Assembly (NCBI GenBank): GCA_003577165.1
Contig: QEUM01000002.1
Span: 62,001 to 126,000 of the forward strand
From: Armatimonadota bacterium
GTDB lineage: Bacteria; Armatimonadota; Fimbriimonadia; Fimbriimonadales; ATM1
Direction: 5' to 3'
Length of the DNA: 64,000 nt
Positions 20,961 through 29,318 of the stretch are shown piece by piece. A model generated the notes under the pieces. That model was given only the letters and a program-made list of their open reading frames with translations. It was not told where the DNA came from and did not search any database. The position numbers and the translations under genes were made by a program. Every line of letters begins with the position of its first letter. The first letter of the stretch is position 1.

Positions 20961-22559
20961 GTGGCAGCGCCGAAGCCGATGTCAGTGGCCGGCGCAAGCG
21001 GCTTGATGGCGGCCGCGCTCCTTCTGAGCCGAGCGCTTGGGCTCGTTCGCGACGCGATCATCTCCGCGAGTTTCGGAATCGACAGCGTCCGGGATGCCTA
21101 CCAAGCCGCGTTCACCATCCCGGACCTCCTGTTCTACTTGGTCGCCGGGGGAGCTCTCAGTTCTGCCTTCATTCCCGTATTCACCCGGCACTGGTCGCAG
21201 GGCGAGCACGAAGATGCGTGGAAGGTGTTCAGCACGATCGTGACCGTGATGGGCATTGCGATCGTCGCGTTCATCGTCGTTGCCGAGATCTTTGCTCTGC
21301 CGCTGATTAACCTCCTAACGCCGGGGCTTCCGGAATCCGTGCAGCCGCTTGCGGCTGACATGGCGCGCATTCTGCTTCCGAGCCAACTTGGATTCCTCAT
21401 CGGCGCGATGATGTTCGCGACGATGAACGCGAGGGGCCACTTCGCAGTTCCCGCGATGAGTCCCAACATCTACAACCTCGGGATCATCTTTGGGGCCGCG
21501 TTCCTCGCTCCCGTGCTTCCGATTCCGATCTTTGGCCCGACTTGGGGCGCGCTCGTCGGAGCGCTTCTCGGAAACCTTTTGATTCCCATCCTGGCCATGA
21601 GGCGGTTCGGCGCGAAGTTCCGACCCTCGCTCGATGTAAGTCATCCGAGCGTGCGCAGGGTTTTCGCGCTCATGGTTCCAGTTGTGTTCGGCCTCAGTCT
21701 TCCCGGCGTCTTTCCCATCGTCAACAAGTGGTTTGCTTCATTCCACGGGGAAGGCGTCATCTCTGCGCTCGAAATCGGCAACCGGATCATGCAGGCGCCG
21801 CTCGGCGTGTTCGGTCAGGCTTTCGCCATCGCCGTGTTCCCGACGCTGATCACATTGCATGTACAGAAGAAGCCGGAACTGTTCCTCGGCGCGATGAGCC
21901 GAACGCTACGAACGGTGATGTTCATTGGCGTGTTCGTTTCGGTGATCCTCTACGTTCTAAGCGAGGACGTGATTCGCGTGCTGAATCAATGGGGCAAGTT
22001 CGACGAGTCGGACACTCAATTAGTGACAGGCGGCCTCCAAATGTACGCAATCGGCGTGTTCGCATGGTGCGGGCATCCCGTCCTGATGCGCTCTTTCTTC
22101 GCGCTGGAGGACACGCTGACGCCGATCCTCCTCGGCACTTTGACCTCCTTCGTTTTCGTCGGCCTCTGTTGGGCGCTTGGCGGCACAGCGCTCGGCTACA
22201 AGGGCCTGGCGCTCGCCGTATCGCTGTCCGCGGTGCTCCTTCTGGTGCTGCTCCTGCTGGGCTTGCGGGCGAGGCTCGGGCGGATTGACGGAGCGAGGAT
22301 CGCGAGGATGCTCCTCTTGTCCGCTCTCGCCGCACTGGCGACGGGTCTTGCGGTCTGGTACCTCGCCTCGCTCGTTCCGAGCCCAGAGGGGGTCAAGGGC
22401 AACCTTCTGGCTGCAGTCCGGCTCGTGGTTCTCGGCCTGGGGGCGGCGTGGGTGTACCTGTTCGTTGGGAAGGCGCTCCGGCTGGAGGAAGCTGAATATG
22501 CCCTCCGGGCCGTTTTGAGGCGGAATCGCCCTCAGAACGGCGGCGATTCCAGCCGATAA
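20961..22559 (+). CDS. murJ: Lipid II flippase MurJ
   Basis: A 532-aa polytopic membrane protein of the MurJ/MviN family with about 14 transmembrane helices, which moves lipid II across the inner membrane for peptidoglycan synthesis. The N-terminus has the family signature LLLSRALGLVRDAIISASFG; PDLLFYLVAGGALSSAFIPVF and RIMQAPLGVFGQAFAIAVFP follow in the expected order. The start is uncertain: GTG 20961 or ATG 20979, neither with a clear ribosome binding site. It is 31 bp after trxA, so the two are probably co-transcribed. Confidence 0.93.
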   Translation: MAAPKPMSVAGASGLMAAALLLSRALGLVRDAIISASFGIDSVRDAYQAAFTIPDLLFYLVAGGALSSAFIPVFTRHWSQGEHEDAWKVFSTIVTVMGIAIVAFIVVAEIFALPLINLLTPGLPESVQPLAADMARILLPSQLGFLIGAMMFATMNARGHFAVPAMSPNIYNLGIIFGAAFLAPVLPIPIFGPTWGALVGALLGNLLIPILAMRRFGAKFRPSLDVSHPSVRRVFALMVPVVFGLSLPGVFPIVNKWFASFHGEGVISALEIGNRIMQAPLGVFGQAFAIAVFPTLITLHVQKKPELFLGAMSRTLRTVMFIGVFVSVILYVLSEDVIRVLNQWGKFDESDTQLVTGGLQMYAIGVFAWCGHPVLMRSFFALEDTLTPILLGTLTSFVFVGLCWALGGTALGYKGLALAVSLSAVLLLVLLLLGLRARLGRIDGARIARMLLLSALAALATGLAVWYLASLVPSPEGVKGNLLAAVRLVVLGLGAAWVYLFVGKALRLEEAEYALRAVLRRNRPQNGGDSSR

Positions 22560-22593
22560 CCCGAGTAGAACACCTCTTGACGGGGCAACTACT

Positions 22594-23199
22594 ATGATTC
22601 ATCCTGGAGACAACGTCATTCTCGTCACGTCCTTGATCGGCCAGGCGCAGGCCGGTGAAGTCCACGTCGAATCGAATCCTCCGCTCACGGTTTCGGCTCC
22701 GACCGACAACTGGAAGGGGGCGCTGGGCGTGGGTACCAAGGTCACCCTGATTCACAAGGAGCCCACCACGATGTTCCATGCCGAGGCGGTGGTGAGGAAC
22801 CTCACCCGGTACGGCCTGAGCACCGTGGCCGAACTCGAGATGGGGGAATGGGTGGAAGTCGACCGGCGAAGGTCACCGAGAGTTCCCGTCAGCCTTCCCG
22901 CGACCGCGACCGTCGTCGGCGAATCCGGCGGGCAGGTAGAGCTGCTTCGCTTCGCGGGCACCATTCAGGACCTGAGCGAGGTCGGCTGTGCCGTCGCGAG
23001 CGACTGCAAGTTCGAACGAGGAACCCTCGTCAGCATCGAGATGCATCTGGCCGAGGATGAGAGCCCGATTCAGGTGCTTGGGATCGTTGCGCGATGCGAG
23101 GAACCGAACGTTGCAGGGATCGAGTTTTTCGACTTCTCGTCGAACTCGAAGCATCGGCTTGCGAACTTCATTCGACGCAGGATGATCAGCGCCGCCTAA
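22594..23199 (+). CDS. PilZ-domain c-di-GMP-binding protein
   Basis: A 201-aa protein with a YcgR-like beta-barrel N-terminal half and a C-terminal PilZ domain. The c-di-GMP ligands are visible as R92-x3-R96 (RRSPR) and D126-x-S-x2-G131 (DLSEVG). PilZ proteins relay c-di-GMP levels to motility, adhesion or polysaccharide machinery. An HD-GYP phosphodiesterase lies at 28-29 kb and exopolysaccharide-type genes at 41-43 kb. The stop overlaps the dapF stop by 4 nt, convergent. Confidence 0.88.
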   Translation: MIHPGDNVILVTSLIGQAQAGEVHVESNPPLTVSAPTDNWKGALGVGTKVTLIHKEPTTMFHAEAVVRNLTRYGLSTVAELEMGEWVEVDRRRSPRVPVSLPATATVVGESGGQVELLRFAGTIQDLSEVGCAVASDCKFERGTLVSIEMHLAEDESPIQVLGIVARCEEPNVAGIEFFDFSSNSKHRLANFIRRRMISAA

Positions 23200-24047
23200 C
23201 TCAGCGGCCAGCGTCCCTCGAAAACGGACTCCGCGGGACCCGTCATGTAGACAGTCCCGTCTTCTGCGTATTCGATCTCCAGATCGCCGCCCGGTAGGTG
23301 CGCCAACGCACATCTTTCGGTTCGACCCGTGACGTAAGACGCGACGACGGATGCGCATGCTCCTGTCCCGCACGCAAGTGTTGCCCCCGCGCCTCGCTCC
23401 CAAGTTCGCATTCGGATTTCGGATCGCCCGAGCACCTGTACGAAGTGGACGTTCGTTCTCTGTGGGAACAGGGGATCGCTTTCAACGGCTGTGCCCCACG
23501 TTTCAAGGGGAACCGCTTCGACGGCTTCGACGAAAACCACGACGTGCGGATTGCCCATCGAGACGGCCGTGCCGACCAGGCGGGCTCCTGGAACTTCGAG
23601 TTCGAATTCGCTTGCTTGCGCAGTTGGATCGCCGGTCATTGGGATCTCGCCTCGCAGAAGTCGGGCGACACCCATATTGACTCGCACGTTTACGACTTCC
23701 TCGGAGGTCCCCTTCGTCTCCAATTCAAGGAGTCCTGCGCCGGTCTCGATAGGTATGGGATCGAGCGTGGTCAGCCCGCGCTCGCGGACATATTTGGCAA
23801 CGCATCGGATGCCGTTGCCGCACATCTCCGCTTCCGATCCATCGGGGTTGAACATCCGCATCCGAAACGGGGCGCGATCGCCCTTCATCACGAGGATGAG
23901 CCCGTCCCCCCCCACTCCGTGCTTGCGGTCGTTGATCGCTCGCGATAATTCCGGCGCGCGGTCGGCGTTGATGCTGCCGTCAGTTGCGTCGACAACGATG
24001 AAGTCGTTGCCGATGCCGTGCATTTTGATGAATGGCAGGGTCTTCAT
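23196..24047 (-). CDS. dapF: Diaminopimelate epimerase
   Basis: A 283-aa cofactor-independent epimerase converting LL- to meso-diaminopimelate for lysine and peptidoglycan synthesis. The two catalytic cysteines are C76 (MCGNGIRC) and C226 (LACGTGACA), and MHGIGNDFIVVD marks the N-terminus. Its ATG overlaps the hfq stop in an ATGA arrangement, so it is the last gene of a miaA-hfq-dapF operon. meso-DAP as a product implies DAP-type peptidoglycan. Confidence 0.95.
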   Translation of the reverse strand: MKTLPFIKMHGIGNDFIVVDATDGSINADRAPELSRAINDRKHGVGGDGLILVMKGDRAPFRMRMFNPDGSEAEMCGNGIRCVAKYVRERGLTTLDPIPIETGAGLLELETKGTSEEVVNVRVNMGVARLLRGEIPMTGDPTAQASEFELEVPGARLVGTAVSMGNPHVVVFVEAVEAVPLETWGTAVESDPLFPQRTNVHFVQVLGRSEIRMRTWERGAGATLACGTGACASVVASYVTGRTERCALAHLPGGDLEIEYAEDGTVYMTGPAESVFEGRWPLS

Positions 24048-24310
24048 GCGTCGTCGGAGTCGAAGTCGGCGCGTGCCGCGACGGGTGGCTTGTAGCCTGG
24101 AATCTGCCGTGATGGAATGATCGCGGTCACGGCGTGCTTGTAGACCAGTTCGGTCGGTTTTCCCGGCGCCTCGAGGAGAATTGTAAACGCGTCGAATCCC
24201 TTCACGAGACCGCGCAACTGGACACCGCCGGACAGGTACACCGTGACCGAGATGGCCTCCTTTCTCACTTGATTCAAGAACATTTCCTGCAGGTTAATTG
24301 CTTTCGCCAT
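24044..24310 (-). CDS. hfq: RNA chaperone Hfq
   Basis: An 88-aa Sm-like protein that forms hexamers and promotes small-RNA/mRNA pairing. Sm1 is visible as FLNQVRKEAISVTVYLSGGVQLRGLV and Sm2 as LVYKHAVTAIIPSR, close to the canonical YKHAI motif. The start MAKAINLQEMF at 24310 lies 17 nt inside the upstream miaA gene. The loop between strands is two residues longer than in E. coli, and the tail (KPPVAARADFDSDDA) is short and acidic at its end. Confidence 0.93.
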   Translation of the reverse strand: MAKAINLQEMFLNQVRKEAISVTVYLSGGVQLRGLVKGFDAFTILLEAPGKPTELVYKHAVTAIIPSRQIPGYKPPVAARADFDSDDA

Positions 24311-25223
24311 TCTGTCCTCCCCCCAACTTGTCAATTTCGTCGAGAACCCTCCCGGCAATCTCTTCGACCCCTCCGTTTGCCGGGAACCAGAGCACGTCTG
24401 GTTCGGCCCTCAACCATGTCATCTGTCGCTTCGCGTATTGCCGCGTCCGGACGGCAATCCTCGACACAGCCTCTGTCAGATCTGTCCTGCTCTCCACGAC
24501 ATCAATCAACTCTCGGTAACCGATCGCTCGAAACGCCGGAGATTCGCGCGGCCATCTGCTCAGAAGTTCTCGGACTTCGTCCAGCCATCCATTTTGCAGC
24601 ATTTGAGACAGACGCTTCTCGATCCTGGTTACGATCTCAGCCCTTGGCCTCAAAATCGCGACCTTGTAGCGTCGGGCCGACCAGAGGACGGGTGGCTCGG
24701 CTCGACCGACGATCGCGCGTTCCGCCGCTCGCACGAGATGCACGGGGTTCATCAGAGACTGAGCGTTCAGGTCCTCACGGTTAAGTTTGGCTTCAGCCAG
24801 CAGCCCCTCCACGCCGGAGTCTTCGAGCGTCTTCCTGAGCCTCTCCCTAAGGCCAGCGGGTGGTGGCAAAGACAGTGCGGATGAGTCGTCGAGAAGACGA
24901 CGCACATAGAGGCCGGTTCCCCCGACGATGACCACGTTGGTTCCGAGGTCCGTCGTTCGCGCGCAAATAGGCCGGGCCTCCGATACGTATCTGCCGACTG
25001 TGTAGGTTTCCGAAGGATCCGCGACGTCGATCATCGCGTAGCGATCCGTCCGCAGGGGCTTATTCGTTCCGATGTCGAGTCCGCGATACACCTGAAAGGC
25101 GTCTGCGCTGACCAACCGAGCGTCGAGTCGTTCGGCGATCGCCTCGGCGAGTTCGGACTTTCCCGAAGCAGTGGGGCCCATCACGGCGATGGCGATCCCC
25201 GATTCGGAGCGTTCACGAGACAT
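24294..25223 (-). CDS. miaA: tRNA dimethylallyltransferase
   Basis: A 309-aa enzyme that adds the dimethylallyl group to A37 of tRNAs reading UNN codons. The P-loop is GPTASGKSE, followed by SADAFQVYRGLDIGTNKP (usually SADSRQVYRG) and VGGTGLYVRRLL, then AIGYRELIDV and RTRQYAKRQMTW. I chose ATG 25223 (MSRERSESG); the open frame extends further but runs into the divergent kinase gene. The miaA-hfq order is the common bacterial arrangement. Confidence 0.95.
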   Translation of the reverse strand: MSRERSESGIAIAVMGPTASGKSELAEAIAERLDARLVSADAFQVYRGLDIGTNKPLRTDRYAMIDVADPSETYTVGRYVSEARPICARTTDLGTNVVIVGGTGLYVRRLLDDSSALSLPPPAGLRERLRKTLEDSGVEGLLAEAKLNREDLNAQSLMNPVHLVRAAERAIVGRAEPPVLWSARRYKVAILRPRAEIVTRIEKRLSQMLQNGWLDEVRELLSRWPRESPAFRAIGYRELIDVVESRTDLTEAVSRIAVRTRQYAKRQMTWLRAEPDVLWFPANGGVEEIAGRVLDEIDKLGGGQNGESN

Positions 25224-25254
25224 ACGGCGGCTGGGCAATAATCCATGATGAACT

Positions 25255-26142
25255 ATGCCGAAGTACCTCGGCATCGACTGTGGCGGAACTCGGACGCGCG
25301 CCGTCCTCGTCGAGCCGGACCGGGCCGTATGGCGCGGCGAAGGAGGGCCGATCAACTTAGCCTGGAGTTCGCCCGATCAAGTGGCGAACACGCTAAAAGA
25401 GATCCTTTCCGATTGTCCGGCGCCCGACTCTGTGTGCGGGGCGTTTGCGGGTCTGCTCGGGCCGGATTCCGCCAACCTTGCGGAATCTGTGCTTCGCGAT
25501 GTCACAGGAGCCAGCAGTTGCGTCGCCGTCGCCGACTTCGTCGCTGCTTTCGAGGCGAGCGAGGGAATTGACATCTGCGTGATCGCCGGTACTGGAAGTC
25601 TCATCTGCAGCCGCTCTGCGAGGGGCGACATCGTCTCGTCCGGCGGACGAGGATACGTGCTGGGCGACGAGGGCTCCGCTTTCCAATACGGCCGGGAGGC
25701 GCTGCTGCACTTCCTCGACGCGCCTCCTGATGACGTGAGCGCGGAGCTGCGTCGCGCAGTCGAAGAGATCTTCGGAACGCTCAAAAAGAACGAGGTTATC
25801 TCTCGTCTGTATGGAGAGGCGAATCTGGTCACTCGACTCTCCAAGCTCGCCTGTGCGTTCGATCGCGACGCAGGGTCCGGCGCGATCTACGCTCTGAAGG
25901 CTCTGAGAATTCATCCCGCGAAGCTTGCGCACCGCGTTTCGATGCACATCCGCGATCACCATCAGCAAACGACGCGCCTCACCATTGGCTGCCGGGGGGG
26001 AGTGTGGAACAGCGCGAGCATTCGTCGCGCATTCATCGAGCTGTTGGCCTTCTGGTGCCCCTCCCACGCGCTCGAGACCGTGTTTGAATTGCCGGAAGCG
26101 GTGCTCGGAGCCGTGAGCATTGCGAAGAGGGCATTGCGCTGA
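25255..26142 (+). CDS. BadF/BadG-type sugar kinase (N-acetylglucosamine kinase-like)
   Basis: A 295-aa ASKHA-fold ATPase. Phosphate 1 motif is GIDCGGTRTRAVL, phosphate 2 is CVIAGTGS, followed by the RGYVLGDEGSAFQYGREAL stretch typical of bacterial N-acetylglucosamine/muramic acid kinases. It reads directly into murQ, so it probably phosphorylates amino sugars recovered from the wall. The stop codon overlaps the proposed CTG start of murQ. The gene is divergent from miaA with a 31-bp gap. A different hexosamine substrate is possible. Confidence 0.85.
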   Translation: MPKYLGIDCGGTRTRAVLVEPDRAVWRGEGGPINLAWSSPDQVANTLKEILSDCPAPDSVCGAFAGLLGPDSANLAESVLRDVTGASSCVAVADFVAAFEASEGIDICVIAGTGSLICSRSARGDIVSSGGRGYVLGDEGSAFQYGREALLHFLDAPPDDVSAELRRAVEEIFGTLKKNEVISRLYGEANLVTRLSKLACAFDRDAGSGAIYALKALRIHPAKLAHRVSMHIRDHHQQTTRLTIGCRGGVWNSASIRRAFIELLAFWCPSHALETVFELPEAVLGAVSIAKRALR

Positions 26143-26954
26143 ACACGGAATCTCCGAATCCACGGTCTGGGTCCTTGTCGCAGATGAGCGCGGCAGAGAT
26201 CATGGAACTCATGTGCGAAGAGGATCAGCGAATGCTCGCCGCCGTTCGAGCGGCCCTTCCCCAACTGTCCACCGCCTCCGAGATGCTGGCCGTCGCGATC
26301 CGAGACACGAAGCGCATCGTCTTCGTTGGCGCAGGGACGAGTGGCCGAATTGCGGCCATGGAGGCGGCCGAGTGGCGACCGACATTTGGAGTCGGAGAGG
26401 AGCAGGCGCGGGCTGTGGTGGCTGGCGGAAGCCCTTCACTCGCGTCGAGCGTCGAAGGCGCGGAGGACGACCAGGAGGCGGCCCGAGAGGCTGTTCGCTT
26501 GGCCGTGCTGGCGGATGGTGGCGTCCCAGGATGCATCGTCGCGGTTTCAGCGAGCGGCGAGACGCCGTTCACGGTGGCCGGAGCCGACGAGGGCCGCCGA
26601 CTTGGGACGAAGGTGATTGGCGTTGCCTGTAATCCAGGCAGTTCGCTGCTTCGGGCAGCGGATTGTCCGGTGCTTCTCGATACTGGGCCGGAGGTGGTCC
26701 GCGGGTCGACTCGCCTCAAGGCAGGAACTGCCCAGAAGATCGCGCTGAACATGATCTCGGTCGCCGCGATGTGCGCCGCTGGGCGAGTGCTCGGTGATCG
26801 GATGTCGCACATGACGCCCGTCAACAGGAAGCTTCGCGACCGAGCCATTTCCATCGTCTCCGAGACTCTCGGAATCGACAGAGGCGCGGCTGAGGAACGG
26901 CTGACGAATTGCGACTGGAATCTGCCGGCGGCCCTCGGCGTGACACGCGAGTAA
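26139..26954 (+). CDS. murQ: N-acetylmuramic acid 6-phosphate etherase
   Basis: A SIS-domain etherase that splits MurNAc-6-phosphate into GlcNAc-6-phosphate and D-lactate during cell-wall recycling. Motifs are FVGAGTSGRIAAMEAAEW, VEGAEDDQ, AVSASGETPF and GSTRLKAGTAQKIALNM. The only usual start is TTG 26175, but the frame just upstream encodes NTESPNPRSGSLSQ, which matches the family's conserved TESRNP N-terminus. No ATG, GTG or TTG precedes it. CTG 26139, overlapping the kinase stop and 8 nt after GAAGAGGG, is therefore my preferred start (271 aa). ATT 26133 is an alternative. Confidence 0.9.
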   Translation: MNTESPNPRSGSLSQMSAAEIMELMCEEDQRMLAAVRAALPQLSTASEMLAVAIRDTKRIVFVGAGTSGRIAAMEAAEWRPTFGVGEEQARAVVAGGSPSLASSVEGAEDDQEAAREAVRLAVLADGGVPGCIVAVSASGETPFTVAGADEGRRLGTKVIGVACNPGSSLLRAADCPVLLDTGPEVVRGSTRLKAGTAQKIALNMISVAAMCAAGRVLGDRMSHMTPVNRKLRDRAISIVSETLGIDRGAAEERLTNCDWNLPAALGVTRE

Positions 26955-26963
26955 ACTCACCGT

Positions 26964-28040
26964 GTGTCGACGTTGCTCCAAACCCCCCTTCACGATTGCC
27001 ATGTAGCCGCGGGCGCGAAGCTCGTCGACTTTGCAGGCTGGGACATGCCGGTGCAGTACGAAGGGGTCATTTCCGAAGCCAAGGCCGTCCGAGAACGTGC
27101 TGGGATGTTCGACGTGAGCCACATGGGGCGCACATGGTTCCGAGGTCCGGAATGCATCTCGCTCCTGGAGCGAGTGACGACGAACGACGTTTCCAAACTG
27201 AACGACGGGGACTCGCAGTACTCGCTTTTGTGTTACGACAACGGCACCTGCGTGGACGACCTCATCGTGTACAGGATTCGGAGCGACGTTTTTCGTCTCG
27301 TCATCAACGCCTCGAATCGAGAGAAAGACTTGGATTGGATACGAAGTCACAATGAGGAAGGTGTGGACATTCACGACGAGACATTCGATACGGCGATGAT
27401 TGCCGTCCAGGGGCCGCAAGCCGTCGCCATCGTCAATTCCCTCTCGGAGACGGGCCTTTCGTCGGTACCGAAGTTCTCAACCGCAGAAGCGAGTGTGGCG
27501 GGCGTCCCCTGCTTCTTGGCGAGAACGGGGTACACGGGCGAAGACGGATTCGAACTGATCGCGCCCGCAGCAGGCGCATCGAGAATTTGGAATGCGCTTC
27601 TGGGCTCCGGTGTCACGCCTTGCGGGCTTGCGGCAAGGGACGTACTTCGCGTCGAAGCGGGGCTGCCGCTTTACGGCCACGAGTTGAGCGACGCGATCAA
27701 CCCGATCGAAGCGGGTTTGGGATGGGTCTGCTCCAAGACGAAGGAGTACATCGGCAGCGGGCCCATCAACGAAATGAGGACGAACGGGGCGCCACGAAAA
27801 CTCATGGGCATTCGGATGGAATCGAAACTCGTGCCGAGGGACGGTTATCGAGTGTTCGTGGGCGAGAGGGAGGCGGGCCATATTGCGAGCGGCGTGTACT
27901 CTCCAACGCTGGAGTGCGGAATCGCCTTCGCCTTTTTGAAGTCCGACTTGGCAGTGGCCGACTCGCCCTGCTTCGTCGAAGTCCGTGAAAAGCTGCAGCC
28001 GGCGACAGTCGTGTCGAAGAGGTTCTTGAAGAAGGATTAG
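26964..28040 (+). CDS. gcvT: Aminomethyltransferase (glycine cleavage T protein)
   Basis: A 358-aa GcvT of the glycine cleavage system, which releases ammonia from the aminomethyl-lipoyl H protein and forms methylene-tetrahydrofolate. Signatures are LVDFAGWDMPVQYEG, GMFDVSHMGR, LVINASNREKD, RTGYTGEDGFEL and LRVEAGLPLYGHEL. It starts at GTG 26964, 9 bp after murQ. The H and P protein genes are not in the window. Its stop overlaps that of the convergent HD-GYP gene by 4 nt. Confidence 0.95.
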   Translation: MSTLLQTPLHDCHVAAGAKLVDFAGWDMPVQYEGVISEAKAVRERAGMFDVSHMGRTWFRGPECISLLERVTTNDVSKLNDGDSQYSLLCYDNGTCVDDLIVYRIRSDVFRLVINASNREKDLDWIRSHNEEGVDIHDETFDTAMIAVQGPQAVAIVNSLSETGLSSVPKFSTAEASVAGVPCFLARTGYTGEDGFELIAPAAGASRIWNALLGSGVTPCGLAARDVLRVEAGLPLYGHELSDAINPIEAGLGWVCSKTKEYIGSGPINEMRTNGAPRKLMGIRMESKLVPRDGYRVFVGEREAGHIASGVYSPTLECGIAFAFLKSDLAVADSPCFVEVREKLQPATVVSKRFLKKD

Positions 28041-29185
28041 GCGGCAGGCAGGGAAGAACTGCTCCAGATTCCCTTCGGCCGGTGGCTAAACACGTGCGTG
28101 AACTGACCGGCGTGGTGCAGTTCTCGGAATATCTCGAAGAACCGTTCGTCCCACCATCCTCGCTCCACCTCTTGCGCGATGATCGCGAGCGCCGCGTCTT
28201 CCGCCATTGCAGGGCGGTACGGCCGCGCAGTCGTGAGCGCGTCGAACACGTCTGCGAGGGTTACGCATCGAACCTGCCAACCGATCTGGTCGCCGGCGAG
28301 GCCGTCAGGATAGCCGGTTCCATCGAGGCGCTCATGGTGATTGCGAACGATCTTCAGAATCTCGTCGAATCCCGGCGCGCCGGAAAGGATGTTGTATCCG
28401 GTGAGCGGGTGCTGCTTAATGGAGTCGTACTCTGCTTCGGTGAGCGGCCCTGTTTTGCCGAGGATGCTATCGGGCACGCCAATCTTGCCGATGTCGTGAA
28501 GAAGGGCGCCCATTTCGATGGTCCGCAGGTCTTCTGCAGTCGCCCCAGGGAAGAACTTCGCCATCGTCGCCGCGTACTGGCTGACGCGGAAGCTGTGGCC
28601 CGCTGTGTGCGGATCGCGCGCGTCGACCGCGGCGGTCAGCGCCTGTACCGTTGCCAAGGCGTTGGCCTCGACTGCGGACAGCGCCAACCTGAGTTCGGTC
28701 GAGTACGCGACCATTAACTCTGCGCGCCGATCCAACTCCTCGGTTTGCTCTTCCAGCAGGCGATTCTGCTGCTCCAATTCCTGCTTTTGGCGCATCAGTT
28801 CGGCGTGGATCGCCAGATCGCAGGTCGAAGGCTCCAGGGAGATCATGTAGGCGAGCACTTCGCCGGATGGCGAGCGAACGGGCTGAACCACTTCGAGGAG
28901 GTGCTCACTCCTCGAGGATGCCCGACTCCTCTTGTCACCAGGGCCGGGGCAGATGGAGGCGAGTGACTGGGGGTCGAGAGAGGGTTCGAAGTCGGTGAGG
29001 GACGAGGCGGCCTGGTTTGAGAAGAGGATCTCGCCCTCTACGCTTGCCACGTAGATCGGTTGCGAGAGTCCGTCGATGCAGTCCGCAAGGGAAGACAGGA
29101 CCGCCCTGCTCTGTGGACAGATGACAGAACGTACAAGCCTCTCCCTCGCCTCGAACCGACTTTCACCGGTCCCGAATGTCCCCAT
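28037..29185 (-). CDS. PAS-like sensor with HD-GYP phosphodiesterase domain
   Basis: A 382-aa protein. Residues about 35-125 resemble a PAS fold (PIYVASVEGEILFSNQAA), about 130-165 form a Gln/Glu-rich coiled coil, and about 180-350 are an HD-GYP domain. The metal-binding motifs HDIGKIG and HHERLDGTGYPDGL are intact, so it probably degrades c-di-GMP. There are no transmembrane helices, so it senses a cytoplasmic signal. It forms a natural pair with the PilZ protein at 22.6 kb, though they are not linked. Confidence 0.9.
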   Translation of the reverse strand: MGTFGTGESRFEARERLVRSVICPQSRAVLSSLADCIDGLSQPIYVASVEGEILFSNQAASSLTDFEPSLDPQSLASICPGPGDKRSRASSRSEHLLEVVQPVRSPSGEVLAYMISLEPSTCDLAIHAELMRQKQELEQQNRLLEEQTEELDRRAELMVAYSTELRLALSAVEANALATVQALTAAVDARDPHTAGHSFRVSQYAATMAKFFPGATAEDLRTIEMGALLHDIGKIGVPDSILGKTGPLTEAEYDSIKQHPLTGYNILSGAPGFDEILKIVRNHHERLDGTGYPDGLAGDQIGWQVRCVTLADVFDALTTARPYRPAMAEDAALAIIAQEVERGWWDERFFEIFRELHHAGQFTHVFSHRPKGIWSSSSLPAA

Positions 29186-29318
29186 TTTGCGTTCCTAACC
29201 AGTTACGTTATCGGCAAATCCCGGCCGCGACGTAAGCGCTGGGAACACTCGAGACGCCGAAGCAGGTAGTTTTGCCCGACGCGGGGCCGTTAGGCCCGCC
29301 TTGGGAGGAGTGACACGA

